The translations under genes and the position numbers were made by a program. Below are positions 15,940 through 25,163 of a stretch of DNA of 64,000 bases, piece by piece. Below the pieces are notes generated by a model. That model did not search any database and was not told where the DNA came from. It saw only the letters and a list, made by a program, of their open reading frames with translations. The stretch comes from Flavobacteriaceae bacterium (lineage in GTDB: Bacteria; Bacteroidota; Bacteroidia; Flavobacteriales; Flavobacteriaceae). The stretch spans positions 1-64,000 of the forward strand of contig JADGEL010000002.1 of the NCBI GenBank assembly GCA_016744415.1, given 5' to 3'. Every line of letters starts with the position of its first letter. The stretch's first letter is position 1.

Positions 15940-16827
15940 ATGAAAAAAATCGCAGTAATTGGCTCAGGAACTATGGGCAATGGAATAGCACATACTTTTG
16001 CACAAAAAGGTTTTCAAGTACAGTTGATAGATATTTCTGAACAAGCACTTCAAAAAGCATTGGCAACCATCTCTAAAAATTTAGATAGATTATTAGCCAA
16101 AGAAAGAATATCTGAAGAAGATAAAAATAATACTTTGGCAAATATCCAAACAAGCACTTCAATTAAAGATGCTGTAAAAGATGCTGACTTAGTGGTTGAG
16201 GCTGCTACAGAAAATAAAGAATTAAAATTGGGCATTTTTAAGGAGTTAGATACTTCGTGTCCGTCCCATACTATTTTAGCAAGTAATACTTCGTCTATTT
16301 CAATTACCGAAATAGCTGCAGTAACTAACAGACCAAAACAAGTTATTGGCATGCACTTTATGAATCCTGTACCAATTATGAAATTGGTAGAAGTAATTAG
16401 AGGTAAAGAAACGAGTGACACTATAACAGAAACCATCATGGATTTATCTACTACTTTAGGTAAAATTCCTGTTGAAGTAAATGATGCTCCTGGGTTTGTT
16501 GCTAATCGAATTTTAATGCCGATGTTGAACGAGTCTATCGAAACATTACAAGATGGTGTTGCAGGTGTTTACGAAATTGATACGGTTATGAAATTAGGGA
16601 TGGCGCATCCATTAGGCCCATTACAATTAGCTGATTTTATCGGATTAGATGTTTGTTTGTCTATCTTAAATGTGATGTATGACGGATTTGAAAATGAAAA
16701 ATACAAACCTTGTCAATTATTAGTTAATATGGTTTCTGACGGAAAATTAGGTGTAAAATCTGGAGAAGGATTTTATGATTATTCTGAAAGTAGAAAAGCT
16801 GAAAAAATTGCAAAGCAGTTTAGTTAA
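15940..16827 (+). CDS. 3-hydroxybutyryl-CoA dehydrogenase
   Basis: A 295-residue enzyme of the 3-hydroxyacyl-CoA dehydrogenase family. The NAD motif IGSGTMGNGIAHTFAQKG is at residues 6-23. The catalytic histidine lies in GMHFMNPVPIMKLVEVI, and the C-terminal dimerisation domain contains GFVANRILMPMLNE and HPLGPLQLADFIGLDV. It interconverts acetoacetyl-CoA and 3-hydroxybutyryl-CoA in fatty-acid or branched-chain metabolism. Its length is that of the stand-alone Hbd/PaaH type. It ends before a degenerate repeat and a strong terminator. Confidence 0.92.
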   Translation: MKKIAVIGSGTMGNGIAHTFAQKGFQVQLIDISEQALQKALATISKNLDRLLAKERISEEDKNNTLANIQTSTSIKDAVKDADLVVEAATENKELKLGIFKELDTSCPSHTILASNTSSISITEIAAVTNRPKQVIGMHFMNPVPIMKLVEVIRGKETSDTITETIMDLSTTLGKIPVEVNDAPGFVANRILMPMLNESIETLQDGVAGVYEIDTVMKLGMAHPLGPLQLADFIGLDVCLSILNVMYDGFENEKYKPCQLLVNMVSDGKLGVKSGEGFYDYSESRKAEKIAKQFS

Positions 16828-16828
16828 T

Positions 16829-16922
16829 GTCATTGCGTGTATAGCGAAGTAATCTCATGATATTTACTGCTATGATTAATGAGGTCCACCACGTCGTTCG
16901 TACCTCTCTTCTCGCGAAGACG
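16829..16922. repeat. Degenerate REP-like inverted repeat
   Basis: GTCATTGCG...GCGAAGTAATCTC at the left and GAGGT...CGTCGTTCGTACCTC, then CGCGAAGACG at the right, form the imperfect palindrome typical of small intergenic repeats in Flavobacteriia. It lies between convergent genes. Related remnants are at 22018 and 25033. Confidence 0.6.
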
Positions 16923-16938
16923 TTTATATATAAATTTC

Positions 16939-16971
16939 AAAACCCCCTAAATAAAAATTTAGGGGGTTTTT
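16939..16971. terminator. Strong bidirectional intrinsic terminator
   Basis: AAAACCCCCTAAAT and ATTTAGGGGGTTTT form a perfect 14-bp stem with a four-base loop, with A-run and U-run at both ends. It separates the convergent 3-hydroxybutyryl-CoA dehydrogenase and efflux operons. Confidence 0.92.
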
Positions 16972-17022
16972 ACTACTAACTAAAATCAATATTTATAAGA
17001 AATATTAATTTCAATTAATATG

Positions 17023-18138
17023 TTAATTATTGTTGTTGTTATTCAATGTGTTTTTATCTGCTTTGTTCCAGATTTTTAATTCATCCTCATCAGTAATTCC
17101 TGAAAGCACTTCAACATTCACACCATCTGACAATCCTATTTCGATATCCTTTTTTTCAAACTCATTTTCACCTGTTTTAACCTCAACATAAGGTTTTTCA
17201 GTTTTCTTATCAAACTGCAAAATTGCTTCTCTAATAGACATTACACTGTCTCGTTGCTCTAATACAATTTCTGCATTGGCACTATATCCTGCTCTTACAA
17301 AATAATCATCATCCAAACTTACATCTGCTTTAATTTTAAATTGTACAGCTCCTTGAACTTCTGTTCCTTTTGGTGCAATAAAAGTTAATATTGCAGGGAA
17401 CTTTTTCTCATCAATTGCTCCTAAAGTTACCATGATTTCAGAATCTTTTTTTAGCATTCCAACATCAGCTTCATCAACTTGCCCTTCAAAAATCATCTTG
17501 CTCATATCAGCAATTGATGCAATTGTAGTACCCGCATTAAAATTATTACTCTCAATAACTTGATATCCTTCTTTTACTGGAATCTCTAAAATCATTCCTG
17601 AAGTAGTCGCTCTAATATTTGTTCTAGCTGTACTTCCAGAACTTCCGGTTGAACCTTTACGGATAATTTCATAATCATCCTGAGCATTTTTTAAATTTTG
17701 TTTTGCTTGATTATATGCTAACTCATTACTTTCAAAAACTTGTTTAGCAACAACACCTTTATTGTATAAGGCTTTATTTCTATCAAATAAAATTTTAGCA
17801 TTATTTACATCTAATTGTAAATTACTAAGTCTACCTCTGGCCCCTGCTAATGCTTGCTCGTTTGGTATAATTCTAACGGTAGCAATTAAATCTCCTTTTT
17901 TAACAATAGCACCTTCTTCTAAAAATATCTTATCGATAATACCAGAAATTTGAGGCTTAATTTCTACTTCCTCTAAGGGTTGTACTTTACCAGTAGCTAC
18001 TGTTTTATCTACAATCGTCGCTTTAAAAGTTGTTTCTGTTTCAAATAACTCTACTGTTTGCTTATTACTTTTTACAAAGTATAAAATGACTGCAATAAAT
18101 GCGATGATGATAATTGAAAATATGATTGTTTTTTTCAT
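17023..18138 (-). CDS. Periplasmic adaptor of an ABC efflux system (MacA-like)
   Basis: A 371-residue membrane-fusion protein with an N-terminal membrane anchor (about residues 4-22). The lipoyl-like half motif is EEVEIKPQISGIIDKIFLEE, a coiled-coil hairpin spans about 90-155, and the barrel and second lipoyl half follow (ATTSGMILEIPVKEGYQV). The C-terminus is a run of asparagines. It bridges the inner-membrane MacB-like pump and an outer-membrane channel. It is last of four genes (ATPase, two permeases, adaptor). No TolC-type gene is in the operon. Confidence 0.9.
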   Translation of the reverse strand: MKKTIIFSIIIIAFIAVILYFVKSNKQTVELFETETTFKATIVDKTVATGKVQPLEEVEIKPQISGIIDKIFLEEGAIVKKGDLIATVRIIPNEQALAGARGRLSNLQLDVNNAKILFDRNKALYNKGVVAKQVFESNELAYNQAKQNLKNAQDDYEIIRKGSTGSSGSTARTNIRATTSGMILEIPVKEGYQVIESNNFNAGTTIASIADMSKMIFEGQVDEADVGMLKKDSEIMVTLGAIDEKKFPAILTFIAPKGTEVQGAVQFKIKADVSLDDDYFVRAGYSANAEIVLEQRDSVMSIREAILQFDKKTEKPYVEVKTGENEFEKKDIEIGLSDGVNVEVLSGITDEDELKIWNKADKNTLNNNNNN

Positions 18139-18194
18139 CTGACTTCTTATTAATATTAATTGATTAGTTTTTTATTCTTTTATTTTGATTTTTG

Positions 18195-19439
18195 TTATTC
18201 GTCTCTTAAAGCTTCAATTGGTTTAATCTTTACTGCTCTTGTAGCTGGAATCAATCCTATTAGTGTTCCTAAAAACACCAACGTAAATAATGCTAATAGT
18301 ATGGTTGTAATATCTACGGATGAATTTAATAAAAATGCTTGATCCCCCATGTTTTTCATCCCCATATTGACCAAAAAGAGAGTGAACCCTCCACCAATGA
18401 TTCCAAGAATTCCTGCAAATAGAGACAATACAACCGATTCCATAATTATTTGAGTTTGTATTTCCCAAGGTTTTGCCCCTAATGCTCTACGGATTCCTAT
18501 TTCTTTGGTTCGCTCTTTTACGGTAATTAATAAAATATTACCAATGGCGAAGATACCTGCAATCAAGGTTGATATACCAACGAATATAGTTAAGAATTGC
18601 ATTCCTGTTAAAAACCCTGTAACCTGTCCAAACATTTCACCTAAATTAAAACTGCCAAAGGCTCTACCATCATCAGGGTGTACATTGTGTAAATTCTTAA
18701 GCAACAATTTTACATCGGCTTCTATTTGTATAATTTCAAATTCTGGTTTGCCAGTAATCATCATCCAGCCAATATTATCGCCTTGATTAAATACTTTTTG
18801 AAAAGTGGTAAACGGAATATGAATGGCATCTCCAGGTCCCATATTCATATTTGTTCTTTTAAAAACACCAACTACTTTATAGTTAATTTTACTTATTTCA
18901 ATAAATTCACCAATTGGGTATTCATCAATCTCAAACAATTCTTCATAAACATCTTGCGATATTACAGCTACTTTTCTACTCAAATCAATATCATTGCCAT
19001 TAATGAATCTACCATATAAAAGAGCTTTAGGTGTTACTTCATTTAACAATGGGTAATCTCCACTAATACTATAATCGCCATCTAAAAATTTACGAACAAC
19101 ATGTTTTTGATTTTGATTTCTTGGTACAACATGCTCTATTTCTATAATTTGTTCTTTTATGACTTGAGCATCAGATAATTTTAAGCGCATGGGCCTCCCC
19201 TCTTGAAATCCTCCAAAAGCCATTCCTGTTGATTGACCCCAAACAAAAACTGAGTTTGTTGCTAAATCTCCAATGTCTTTATTAAATTTATTTTCAAAAC
19301 CTTTTGCTGCTCCTAGTAGCGTTACTAATAAATATATACCCCACATTACCCCGATAATTGTAATAATGGTACGCATCACATTTTTACGAAGGACTCCGTA
19401 AATTTCTTGCCATGTATCTATATCAAAAATTGTTTTCAT
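18195..19439 (-). CDS. MacB-like ABC transporter permease
   Basis: A 414-residue protein with one N-terminal membrane helix (about 20-45), a large periplasmic MacB_PCD domain and a C-terminal FtsX domain of three helices containing VKERTKEIGIRRALGA. It lacks an ATPase domain; the ATPase is encoded upstream. It is a paralogue of the next permease (19550-20782), so the pump is probably a heterodimer. Likely substrates are peptides, macrolides or lipoproteins, but none can be assigned. Confidence 0.9.
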   Translation of the reverse strand: MKTIFDIDTWQEIYGVLRKNVMRTIITIIGVMWGIYLLVTLLGAAKGFENKFNKDIGDLATNSVFVWGQSTGMAFGGFQEGRPMRLKLSDAQVIKEQIIEIEHVVPRNQNQKHVVRKFLDGDYSISGDYPLLNEVTPKALLYGRFINGNDIDLSRKVAVISQDVYEELFEIDEYPIGEFIEISKINYKVVGVFKRTNMNMGPGDAIHIPFTTFQKVFNQGDNIGWMMITGKPEFEIIQIEADVKLLLKNLHNVHPDDGRAFGSFNLGEMFGQVTGFLTGMQFLTIFVGISTLIAGIFAIGNILLITVKERTKEIGIRRALGAKPWEIQTQIIMESVVLSLFAGILGIIGGGFTLFLVNMGMKNMGDQAFLLNSSVDITTILLALFTLVFLGTLIGLIPATRAVKIKPIEALRDE

Positions 19440-19549
19440 GTATCAATATTACTTTTAAATCAGTCACATGCTTTTTGCATATTGGTCATTACTTTGTGTG
19501 ATAAAAACTGACCATGCGTGCCCATTTCATGTATTCTTGTTTGGTTTCT

Positions 19550-20782
19550 TTAATCGTCTCTTAAGGCTACAATTGGTTTTATTTTGGCAGCTCTTCTTGC
19601 GGGTAAATATCCAGCAATGATTCCTGAAATCATTAATAGTACTGTCGCAAAAATTATGATTCCTAAATCTACACTTGCTTCTTTAATAAAATATTCTTCT
19701 AACATTGGAGCTGCCCACTCTACAACACCTGTGCCTATAAGTAAACCTAAATACCCTGCAATAGAAGTAATAAAAAGTGCTTCGAACATAATCATCATTA
19801 TTATGGATACTGGTGTTGCTCCTAATGCTTTTCTAATTCCTAATTCTTTAGTTCGTTCTTTTACGATATATACCATAATATTACTAATACCTACAATACC
19901 TGCAATCAATGTTCCGATACTAATAAAAATAACAAGGATGTCTAAAACAAAAGAAACTCCTTTAGTTTCTTGAATACCTTCTGCTCTATTTGTATTTCTT
20001 ATCGCTCTCTGATCGTTTGGCGAAATATTATGCTTGTCTTTTAAATCTCTTACCATTTTGGCACCAAAAGCAATAGCTTCATCTGTACTCATATCTGGGT
20101 TATACAACAAGTTAATTTGATGTACCGTGTCATTATTGCCATAAGTACTTTGAAAAGTTGTAATAGGAATATAGGTTAAACGCTCTTCATTATCTCCTCC
20201 GGGATCAGTAAACACTCCAACCACTTTATACGCCAATCCTGCCACATTAATATGCTTACCTATAGCACTAACTCCTTTCGGAAATAAATCTTCTTCAACT
20301 TTTCTACCGATTGCAATTACTTTTGATTTTTTACTGATATCTAACTGATTGATAAATCGCCCTTTATAAGGAGTAGCCATTTCTAAAAATTGAATTCCAG
20401 GGTCTACTCCTAATAGTTCATAATCAGCTTTTTCTTCTTTATACGAAAAATCAACATGCATTCTATTTCTACGAACTAAACTAGAGATTTCATAGGCATA
20501 ATTTTTTGCTAGATATTCAACATCATCATTTTTAAACTCAATTCTTCTTCCACTTTGAAAACCCCGAAATGCTTTTGAAGTTCTGTTAGGCTGAATAAAC
20601 ATAGCATTCTCTGCATCTCTACTAAAAAATCCTGCAAAGGTGTTTTTTAACCCATTACCCATTCCTAATAAAATGGTGAAAAGTAAAATTGCAAACGTAA
20701 TGGTAAACCCAGACAACACTGTTCTCAGTTTGTTTTTACCCATACTTTGAAATATTTCTATCCAACGATCTATATCAAACAT
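19550..20782 (-). CDS. MacB-like ABC transporter permease, paralogue
   Basis: A 410-residue MacB_PCD/FtsX permease with the same layout as its downstream neighbour: N-terminal helix, periplasmic domain and VKERTKELGIRKALGA just before the last helices. Its start lies two bases from the end of the ATPase gene, so the two are coupled. The 110-base gap before the second permease holds no other feature. Confidence 0.9.
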   Translation of the reverse strand: MFDIDRWIEIFQSMGKNKLRTVLSGFTITFAILLFTILLGMGNGLKNTFAGFFSRDAENAMFIQPNRTSKAFRGFQSGRRIEFKNDDVEYLAKNYAYEISSLVRRNRMHVDFSYKEEKADYELLGVDPGIQFLEMATPYKGRFINQLDISKKSKVIAIGRKVEEDLFPKGVSAIGKHINVAGLAYKVVGVFTDPGGDNEERLTYIPITTFQSTYGNNDTVHQINLLYNPDMSTDEAIAFGAKMVRDLKDKHNISPNDQRAIRNTNRAEGIQETKGVSFVLDILVIFISIGTLIAGIVGISNIMVYIVKERTKELGIRKALGATPVSIIMMIMFEALFITSIAGYLGLLIGTGVVEWAAPMLEEYFIKEASVDLGIIIFATVLLMISGIIAGYLPARRAAKIKPIVALRDD

Positions 20783-20784
20783 AT

Positions 20785-21477
20785 CTATGCTTTTATTTTA
20801 TGTTTAACTTTTTCATCACTTATAATTATACCATCTTTAAGACGTACAATTCTATCTGTTTGCTCAGCAATTTCTTCTTCGTGGGTAATTACAAAGACCG
20901 TCATACCCTCACGGTTTATTTCTTTTAGCATTTCCATTACAGAATCTGAAGTTGTAGAATCTAAGGCTCCGGTAGGCTCATCAGCCAACACTACTTTGGG
21001 TTTTGTAACCAATGCTCTTGCAATTGCAACACGCTGTTTTTGCCCTCCAGAAAGTTCATTTGGCAAGTGATTAGCCCAATCTTTTAATCCAACTTTATCT
21101 AGATAATCCATTGCAATTTTTAAGCGATCTTTTCTGCCAACTCCTTTATAATATAAAGGCAGTGCTACATTCTCTAAGGCTGTTTTATATGATATTAAGT
21201 TGAATGATTGAAAAACAAATCCTAAGAATTTGTTTCTTAAAATGGCTGCTTTCTTTTCATCTAACTTTTCTATCATCTGCCCATTTAAAAAATATTCTCC
21301 GTCATCGTGTTCATCCAAAAGACCAACAATATTTAATAATGTTGATTTTCCAGAACCCGAAGAACCCATAATTGAAACGAACTCTCCTTCTTTAATATGT
21401 AAGTTTAATCCTTTTAGCACATGAAGTGAATCTTTACCCATTGGATAAGACTTGTGCAAATTTTTTATTTGAATCAT
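20785..21477 (-). CDS. ABC transporter ATPase of the MacB/LolD type
   Basis: A 230-residue ATPase: Walker A GSSGSGKST, Q-loop FQSFNLI, signature LSGGQKQRVAIARAL, Walker B VVLADEPTGALDS and the switch histidine ITHEEEI. It powers the two permeases that follow on the minus strand. The MacB/LolD/FtsE class is supported by the short sequence and the associated FtsX-type permeases. Confidence 0.93.
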   Translation of the reverse strand: MIQIKNLHKSYPMGKDSLHVLKGLNLHIKEGEFVSIMGSSGSGKSTLLNIVGLLDEHDDGEYFLNGQMIEKLDEKKAAILRNKFLGFVFQSFNLISYKTALENVALPLYYKGVGRKDRLKIAMDYLDKVGLKDWANHLPNELSGGQKQRVAIARALVTKPKVVLADEPTGALDSTTSDSVMEMLKEINREGMTVFVITHEEEIAEQTDRIVRLKDGIIISDEKVKHKIKA

Positions 21478-21570
21478 TCTATTAGTTAGTTTTTATTAAA
21501 ACGAAATTAATACTAAGCTGAAAAACTTATTATTAAGATTTTGTTAAAAGACGATTTAAACTTCTATTTG

Positions 21571-21578
21571 TAACTTTG
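21571..21578 (+). promoter_or_regulatory. -7 box upstream of the DCC-family gene
   Basis: TAACTTTG matches TAnnTTTG exactly and ends four bases before the GTG start, so the transcript would be nearly leaderless. No TTTG at -33 spacing is seen. Confidence 0.5.
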
Positions 21579-21582
21579 TGAG

Positions 21583-21990
21583 GTGAAAAATATTCCAAAT
21601 CAACCGCTACTTTTTTTTGATGGAGTTTGCAATTTATGTAATAATTCTGTTACAACTATTATAAAAAAAGATCGTCATCAAAAATTCAAATTCGCTTCTA
21701 TACAATCAGACGCCGCGAAAGAAATTTTGTTACAGTTTGATGATTATAATTCTGATATTGATTCTATAATTCTTATAAATAAAAATCATATTTATTACAA
21801 ATCATCAGCAGTGTTAAGGGTTTGTAAAATATTAGGAGGCCTGTATTCTTTTTTAATTATTTTTTGGCTGATACCAAAACCCATTAGAGATTGGATGTAT
21901 GATTTTATTGCTAAAAATAGGTATCGCTGGTTTGGAAAACGAGAAAGTTGTATGATGCCAAGTGCTGATTTGAAAGAAAGGTTCTTGTAG
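21583..21990 (+). CDS. DCC-family thiol-disulfide oxidoreductase
   Basis: A 135-residue protein with the family signature LFFDGVCNLCNN at residues 10-21, giving a CxxC redox pair, and a C-terminal membrane-associated segment (FLIIFWLIPKPIRDWMYDFIAKNRYRWFG). DCC proteins are thioredoxin-like with uncertain electron partners. The start is GTG; no ATG precedes the conserved region. Confidence 0.88.
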   Translation: MKNIPNQPLLFFDGVCNLCNNSVTTIIKKDRHQKFKFASIQSDAAKEILLQFDDYNSDIDSIILINKNHIYYKSSAVLRVCKILGGLYSFLIIFWLIPKPIRDWMYDFIAKNRYRWFGKRESCMMPSADLKERFL

Positions 21991-22017
21991 TATTTTTTAT
22001 AAGCAACAATATAACCT

Positions 22018-22087
22018 GTCTTCCTCACGAACGTGGGAAACCATATTTACATTTTAACTTTAGATTCCTCCCTTCGCAGGAATGACA
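22018..22087. repeat. REP-like inverted repeat remnant
   Basis: GTCTTCCTCACGAACGTGGGAA at the left and AGATTCCTCCCTTCGCAGGAATGACA at the right resemble the two arms of the flavobacterial GTCATTCC-type palindrome. It lies between convergent genes (DCC protein and sulfurtransferase), the usual site for such elements. Confidence 0.5.
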
Positions 22088-22109
22088 TTACTAAAAGTAA
22101 TATCTAAAA

Positions 22110-22946
22110 CTAATTCTCAATCGGTAATTCTTGTAAACTACCCCATTCTGTCCAAGAACCATCATAAACTGATTTATTTTTTACACCTGCAATTTCAGCT
22201 CCCAAGGCCAAAATACATGCTGTAACTCCAGAGCCGCAAGTAAAAATTAATTCTTTTGTTTGATAACCAGAAAACAATACTTGTAATTCTTTTACTGATT
22301 TTAGTTTAGCTCCTTCAAGCAGGCTTGTATATGGCAAACTTTTAGAATTTGGAATATGCCCTGAACGCAACCCTTCTCTTGGTTCTGGTTCAGCACCTAA
22401 AAAACGGCTCTCAGAACGAGCATCAAAAATCAATTTGTCTTTATCTTCAAATGAATTTAATACATTTTTATAATTGATTAACATCCCTTCTAAATAATTT
22501 TCCTTAAAATTTCCTTTTTTATGTTTTCTTGAATGCAATTTTTGAGCTGGATAATCTACTTCTAACCAACTTGGTAATCCACCATCTAAAACAGCACAAT
22601 TATCAAAACCCATTGTCTTTAGCATCCACCAAACTCTAGCACACGAATAATATCCATAGTTATCATAAACCACTACACAATTATCATTATTGATTCCTAA
22701 TTCCTGCGCTTTTTCTTCAAACTTTTTTGGTGATAATAAGGTGTTTGGAAATGGCGCCGCAGTATCAGAAAACTCATTTTTAATATCTAAAAATCGCGCA
22801 TTTTTAATTACCAATTGTCTAGAATCAACAATATCATCACAACCAGAAACTTTGGTCATGGTAGCATCAATCACAATTAAATTTGGGTTATTTAAGTTTT
22901 TATATAACCAATGTACAGATACTATTGGCGATGAAACTTTTAGCAT
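22110..22946 (-). CDS. Thiosulfate/3-mercaptopyruvate sulfurtransferase
   Basis: A 278-residue two-domain rhodanese. The N-terminal inactive domain has the stretch CVVYDNYGYYSCARVWWML. The C-terminal domain has LIFDARSESRF and the active-site loop CGSGVTA, whose CGSGVT form is typical of mercaptopyruvate sulfurtransferases. It transfers sulfur to cyanide or thiols. It starts two bases after the upstream symporter gene, so the two share a transcript. Confidence 0.9.
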   Translation of the reverse strand: MLKVSSPIVSVHWLYKNLNNPNLIVIDATMTKVSGCDDIVDSRQLVIKNARFLDIKNEFSDTAAPFPNTLLSPKKFEEKAQELGINNDNCVVVYDNYGYYSCARVWWMLKTMGFDNCAVLDGGLPSWLEVDYPAQKLHSRKHKKGNFKENYLEGMLINYKNVLNSFEDKDKLIFDARSESRFLGAEPEPREGLRSGHIPNSKSLPYTSLLEGAKLKSVKELQVLFSGYQTKELIFTCGSGVTACILALGAEIAGVKNKSVYDGSWTEWGSLQELPIEN

Positions 22947-22948
22947 TT

Positions 22949-24256
22949 CTATTTTGATTCATGATAATTATCGTCCCAATTCTTTACATGTGGCTCTCCT
23001 AATTTACCAACAGACTTTGCTACAAGCATTGAAACCGCTGCATCTCCTGTAACATTCACTACAGTTCTACACATATCTAAAGGTCTATCAATGGCAAAAA
23101 TTAATGCCAATCCTGCTTCCGGAATTCCGGCATACCCCAATACACCCACTAACATTACCATACCCGCGCCAGGAACTGCAGCAGAACCAATTGACGCCAA
23201 AGTTGCTGTAGCAATAATTCCTAATTGAGTACCTAGAGTTAGATCCATACCAAATGCTTGGGCTATAAAAACAGCAGCCACAGCTTGGTATAAACTTGTA
23301 CCATCCATATTAATAGTTGCTCCAACTGGCAACACAAAACTTGAAACCTCTTCTTCTACCCCTAAATGTTCTGTTACTCTTTCCATAGTTACAGGTAAGG
23401 TAGCTGCACTAGAACTTGTTGAAAATGCCAATAGCTGTGCAGGAGAAATTCCATTCATAAAAAATTTGGGTTTCTTTTTAGTAAAAACAAATACTAAAAT
23501 AGTATAAAGTACAATCATTAATAACAATCCACCTACAACTGTTAGTGCATACCATCCTAATGCTTTAAATAAATCTATACTTGGCGATTCAGCTACCAAA
23601 GCAGCCAATAGAGCAAATACACCATAGGGTGCTGCAAGCATAATTAAATCTACCATTTTTAAAATGACTTCATTAAATCCGTCAAAAAATCCTTTTACAT
23701 ATTTTCCTTTTTCTTCGGGAATTAGAATCAATCCTACTCCAAAAAACACCGCAAAAAATATGACTTGTAACATATTACGATTGCTTGTTGCTGCAGCAAA
23801 TATATTTTGCGGAACTAAATCTATCAACGCCTGTAATGGTCCTTGTTCTTTTTTTAATTCTGATGCTTCTTTATATTTTGCAGTACTTCCACTATAGTTT
23901 TCTACCATTTCCGTTCTAGTCTTTTCACTAATAGACTTTCCAGGATCAACAATATTTACCAACATCAATCCTATTGAAACAGCAATTATTGTTGTAGTAA
24001 TATAAATGCCAATAGTGCGTCCGCCCATAGCAGATAATTTAGAAATATCTTTTAAATCAGACACTCCTTTTATCAAAGCCGCTAAGATTAACGGTATAGC
24101 AATTAATTTTAGTGAGTTAATAAATATGGTACCAAATGGTTTTACCCAGTCTTGCACCAATTCTTTACCACCGTCAAAGCTGCTCATCAAAATTCCGACG
24201 ATAACCCCTAACAACATTCCCAATAAAATTTTCCAGTGTAGTGCTAATTTTTTCAT
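22949..24256 (-). CDS. Dicarboxylate/amino acid:cation symporter (DAACS family)
   Basis: A 435-residue membrane protein of the GltP/DctA fold with eight helices and two re-entrant hairpins. Conserved motifs are the serine-rich AFSTSSSAATLPVTM and NMDGTSLYQAVAAVFIAQ, with the substrate-binding RTVVNVTGDA near the end. It imports glutamate, aspartate or C4-dicarboxylates with protons or sodium. Confidence 0.93.
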   Translation of the reverse strand: MKKLALHWKILLGMLLGVIVGILMSSFDGGKELVQDWVKPFGTIFINSLKLIAIPLILAALIKGVSDLKDISKLSAMGGRTIGIYITTTIIAVSIGLMLVNIVDPGKSISEKTRTEMVENYSGSTAKYKEASELKKEQGPLQALIDLVPQNIFAAATSNRNMLQVIFFAVFFGVGLILIPEEKGKYVKGFFDGFNEVILKMVDLIMLAAPYGVFALLAALVAESPSIDLFKALGWYALTVVGGLLLMIVLYTILVFVFTKKKPKFFMNGISPAQLLAFSTSSSAATLPVTMERVTEHLGVEEEVSSFVLPVGATINMDGTSLYQAVAAVFIAQAFGMDLTLGTQLGIIATATLASIGSAAVPGAGMVMLVGVLGYAGIPEAGLALIFAIDRPLDMCRTVVNVTGDAAVSMLVAKSVGKLGEPHVKNWDDNYHESK

Positions 24257-24397
24257 GTAGTATATAAAAATTTTTAAGACTTGAAAGATAACAAATTATT
24301 TAAAATCAAAATTGATAAATGAAACCTAAAAAAGATGAAGTAAATTCTTTTAGAAATCCAATGAATATGTATTTTTGCCGCTCAATAAAAAACAAAC

Positions 24398-24706
24398 ATG
24401 GATAATTTGAAAGAAAGATGGGGCTTAACATCTAATTGGCAAATACTTGCCATCCTATTAGCATTTTCGGTAAACGGATCTTTTGCTGCATGGGTAGCAA
24501 AACCAATTACAGAATTTATTGGGATTAGCTCTGAAGTAGATGGATGGATTTTTTGGATTATTAGAATTCCATTAATTTTTGTTGTATATCAAATTACCCT
24601 ACCAATTACAGGATGGATTTTTGGGCAATTCAAATTCTTTTGGAATATGGAAAAGAAGATGTTGAAACGAATTGGCTTTAAACGCTTTTTTCAGGAAGAG
24701 GAATAG
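24398..24706 (+). CDS. DUF6787-type small membrane protein
   Basis: A 102-residue protein with two membrane helices (about 15-35 and 47-75) and a basic C-terminus. LKERWGLTSNWQ and the paired PITEF/PITGW segments fit the flavobacterial DUF6787 family; function unknown. A -7 box TATTTTTG lies at 24370-24377. Its last 29 bases overlap the convergent gene 24678-24974. Confidence 0.75.
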   Translation: MDNLKERWGLTSNWQILAILLAFSVNGSFAAWVAKPITEFIGISSEVDGWIFWIIRIPLIFVVYQITLPITGWIFGQFKFFWNMEKKMLKRIGFKRFFQEEE

Positions 24707-24974
24707 CTTCTTTTTTCTGAATAAAATTTTCATACAACCAAGCCAACGTAAAAGTCGGAATAATATCGGTACCGAAAAAACCTGCCTCTTCTCCAAAAGA
24801 AATAATACTACCTACTTTACCAACTGTACCTTTGTACAATTTTAAAATTAGGTATGCAGATAAAGGAGCCCAAACAATGTCCATAAATTCTCCAAGTCCT
24901 GGAATTACAAATGAGAGCATTCCGATAGCATCGTATAATAAACTAAGTAAGAGTTTTTTGTATTTGGGTTGCAT
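24678..24974 (-). CDS. Small hypothetical membrane protein
   Basis: A 98-residue protein with two or three weak membrane segments (about 8-28, 35-50 and 72-85). LLYDAIGMLSFVIPGLGEFMDIVWAPLSA resembles a widespread family of small Bacteroidota membrane proteins without known role. It converges on the DUF6787-type gene and overlaps it by 29 bases. Confidence 0.65.
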   Translation of the reverse strand: MQPKYKKLLLSLLYDAIGMLSFVIPGLGEFMDIVWAPLSAYLILKLYKGTVGKVGSIISFGEEAGFFGTDIIPTFTLAWLYENFIQKKEAIPLPEKSV

Positions 24975-25032
24975 CGGGTAAAGGTAACTAATGAAAAGTT
25001 AAGTGTGAAAAATGAATGCTAAAGTTATAAAT

Positions 25033-25128
25033 ACGTCTTCGCGTTACGCCAATATACAGAAGCAATAATCTCTCTAATTAAACTACATTTAAACAGATTA
25101 CTACGTCGTTTCATTCCTCGTAATAACA
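25033..25128. repeat. Highly degenerate REP-like repeat
   Basis: ACGTCTTCGCG at the left matches the inverse of the right end of the repeat at 16829. AGAAGCAATAATCTC in the middle and AGATTACTACGTCG...CCTCGTAATAAC at the right match its other arm. It is decayed and without a clear full palindrome. The gap 24975-25163 shows nothing else. Confidence 0.4.
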
Positions 25129-25163
25129 TTTACTCTTCAAGCAATTAGCCAACCATCCCATAA

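Noticed and set aside
17023..21477. Complete tripartite efflux system
   Set aside because: Adaptor, permeases and ATPase are there, but no TolC-type outer-membrane gene lies in or next to the operon.
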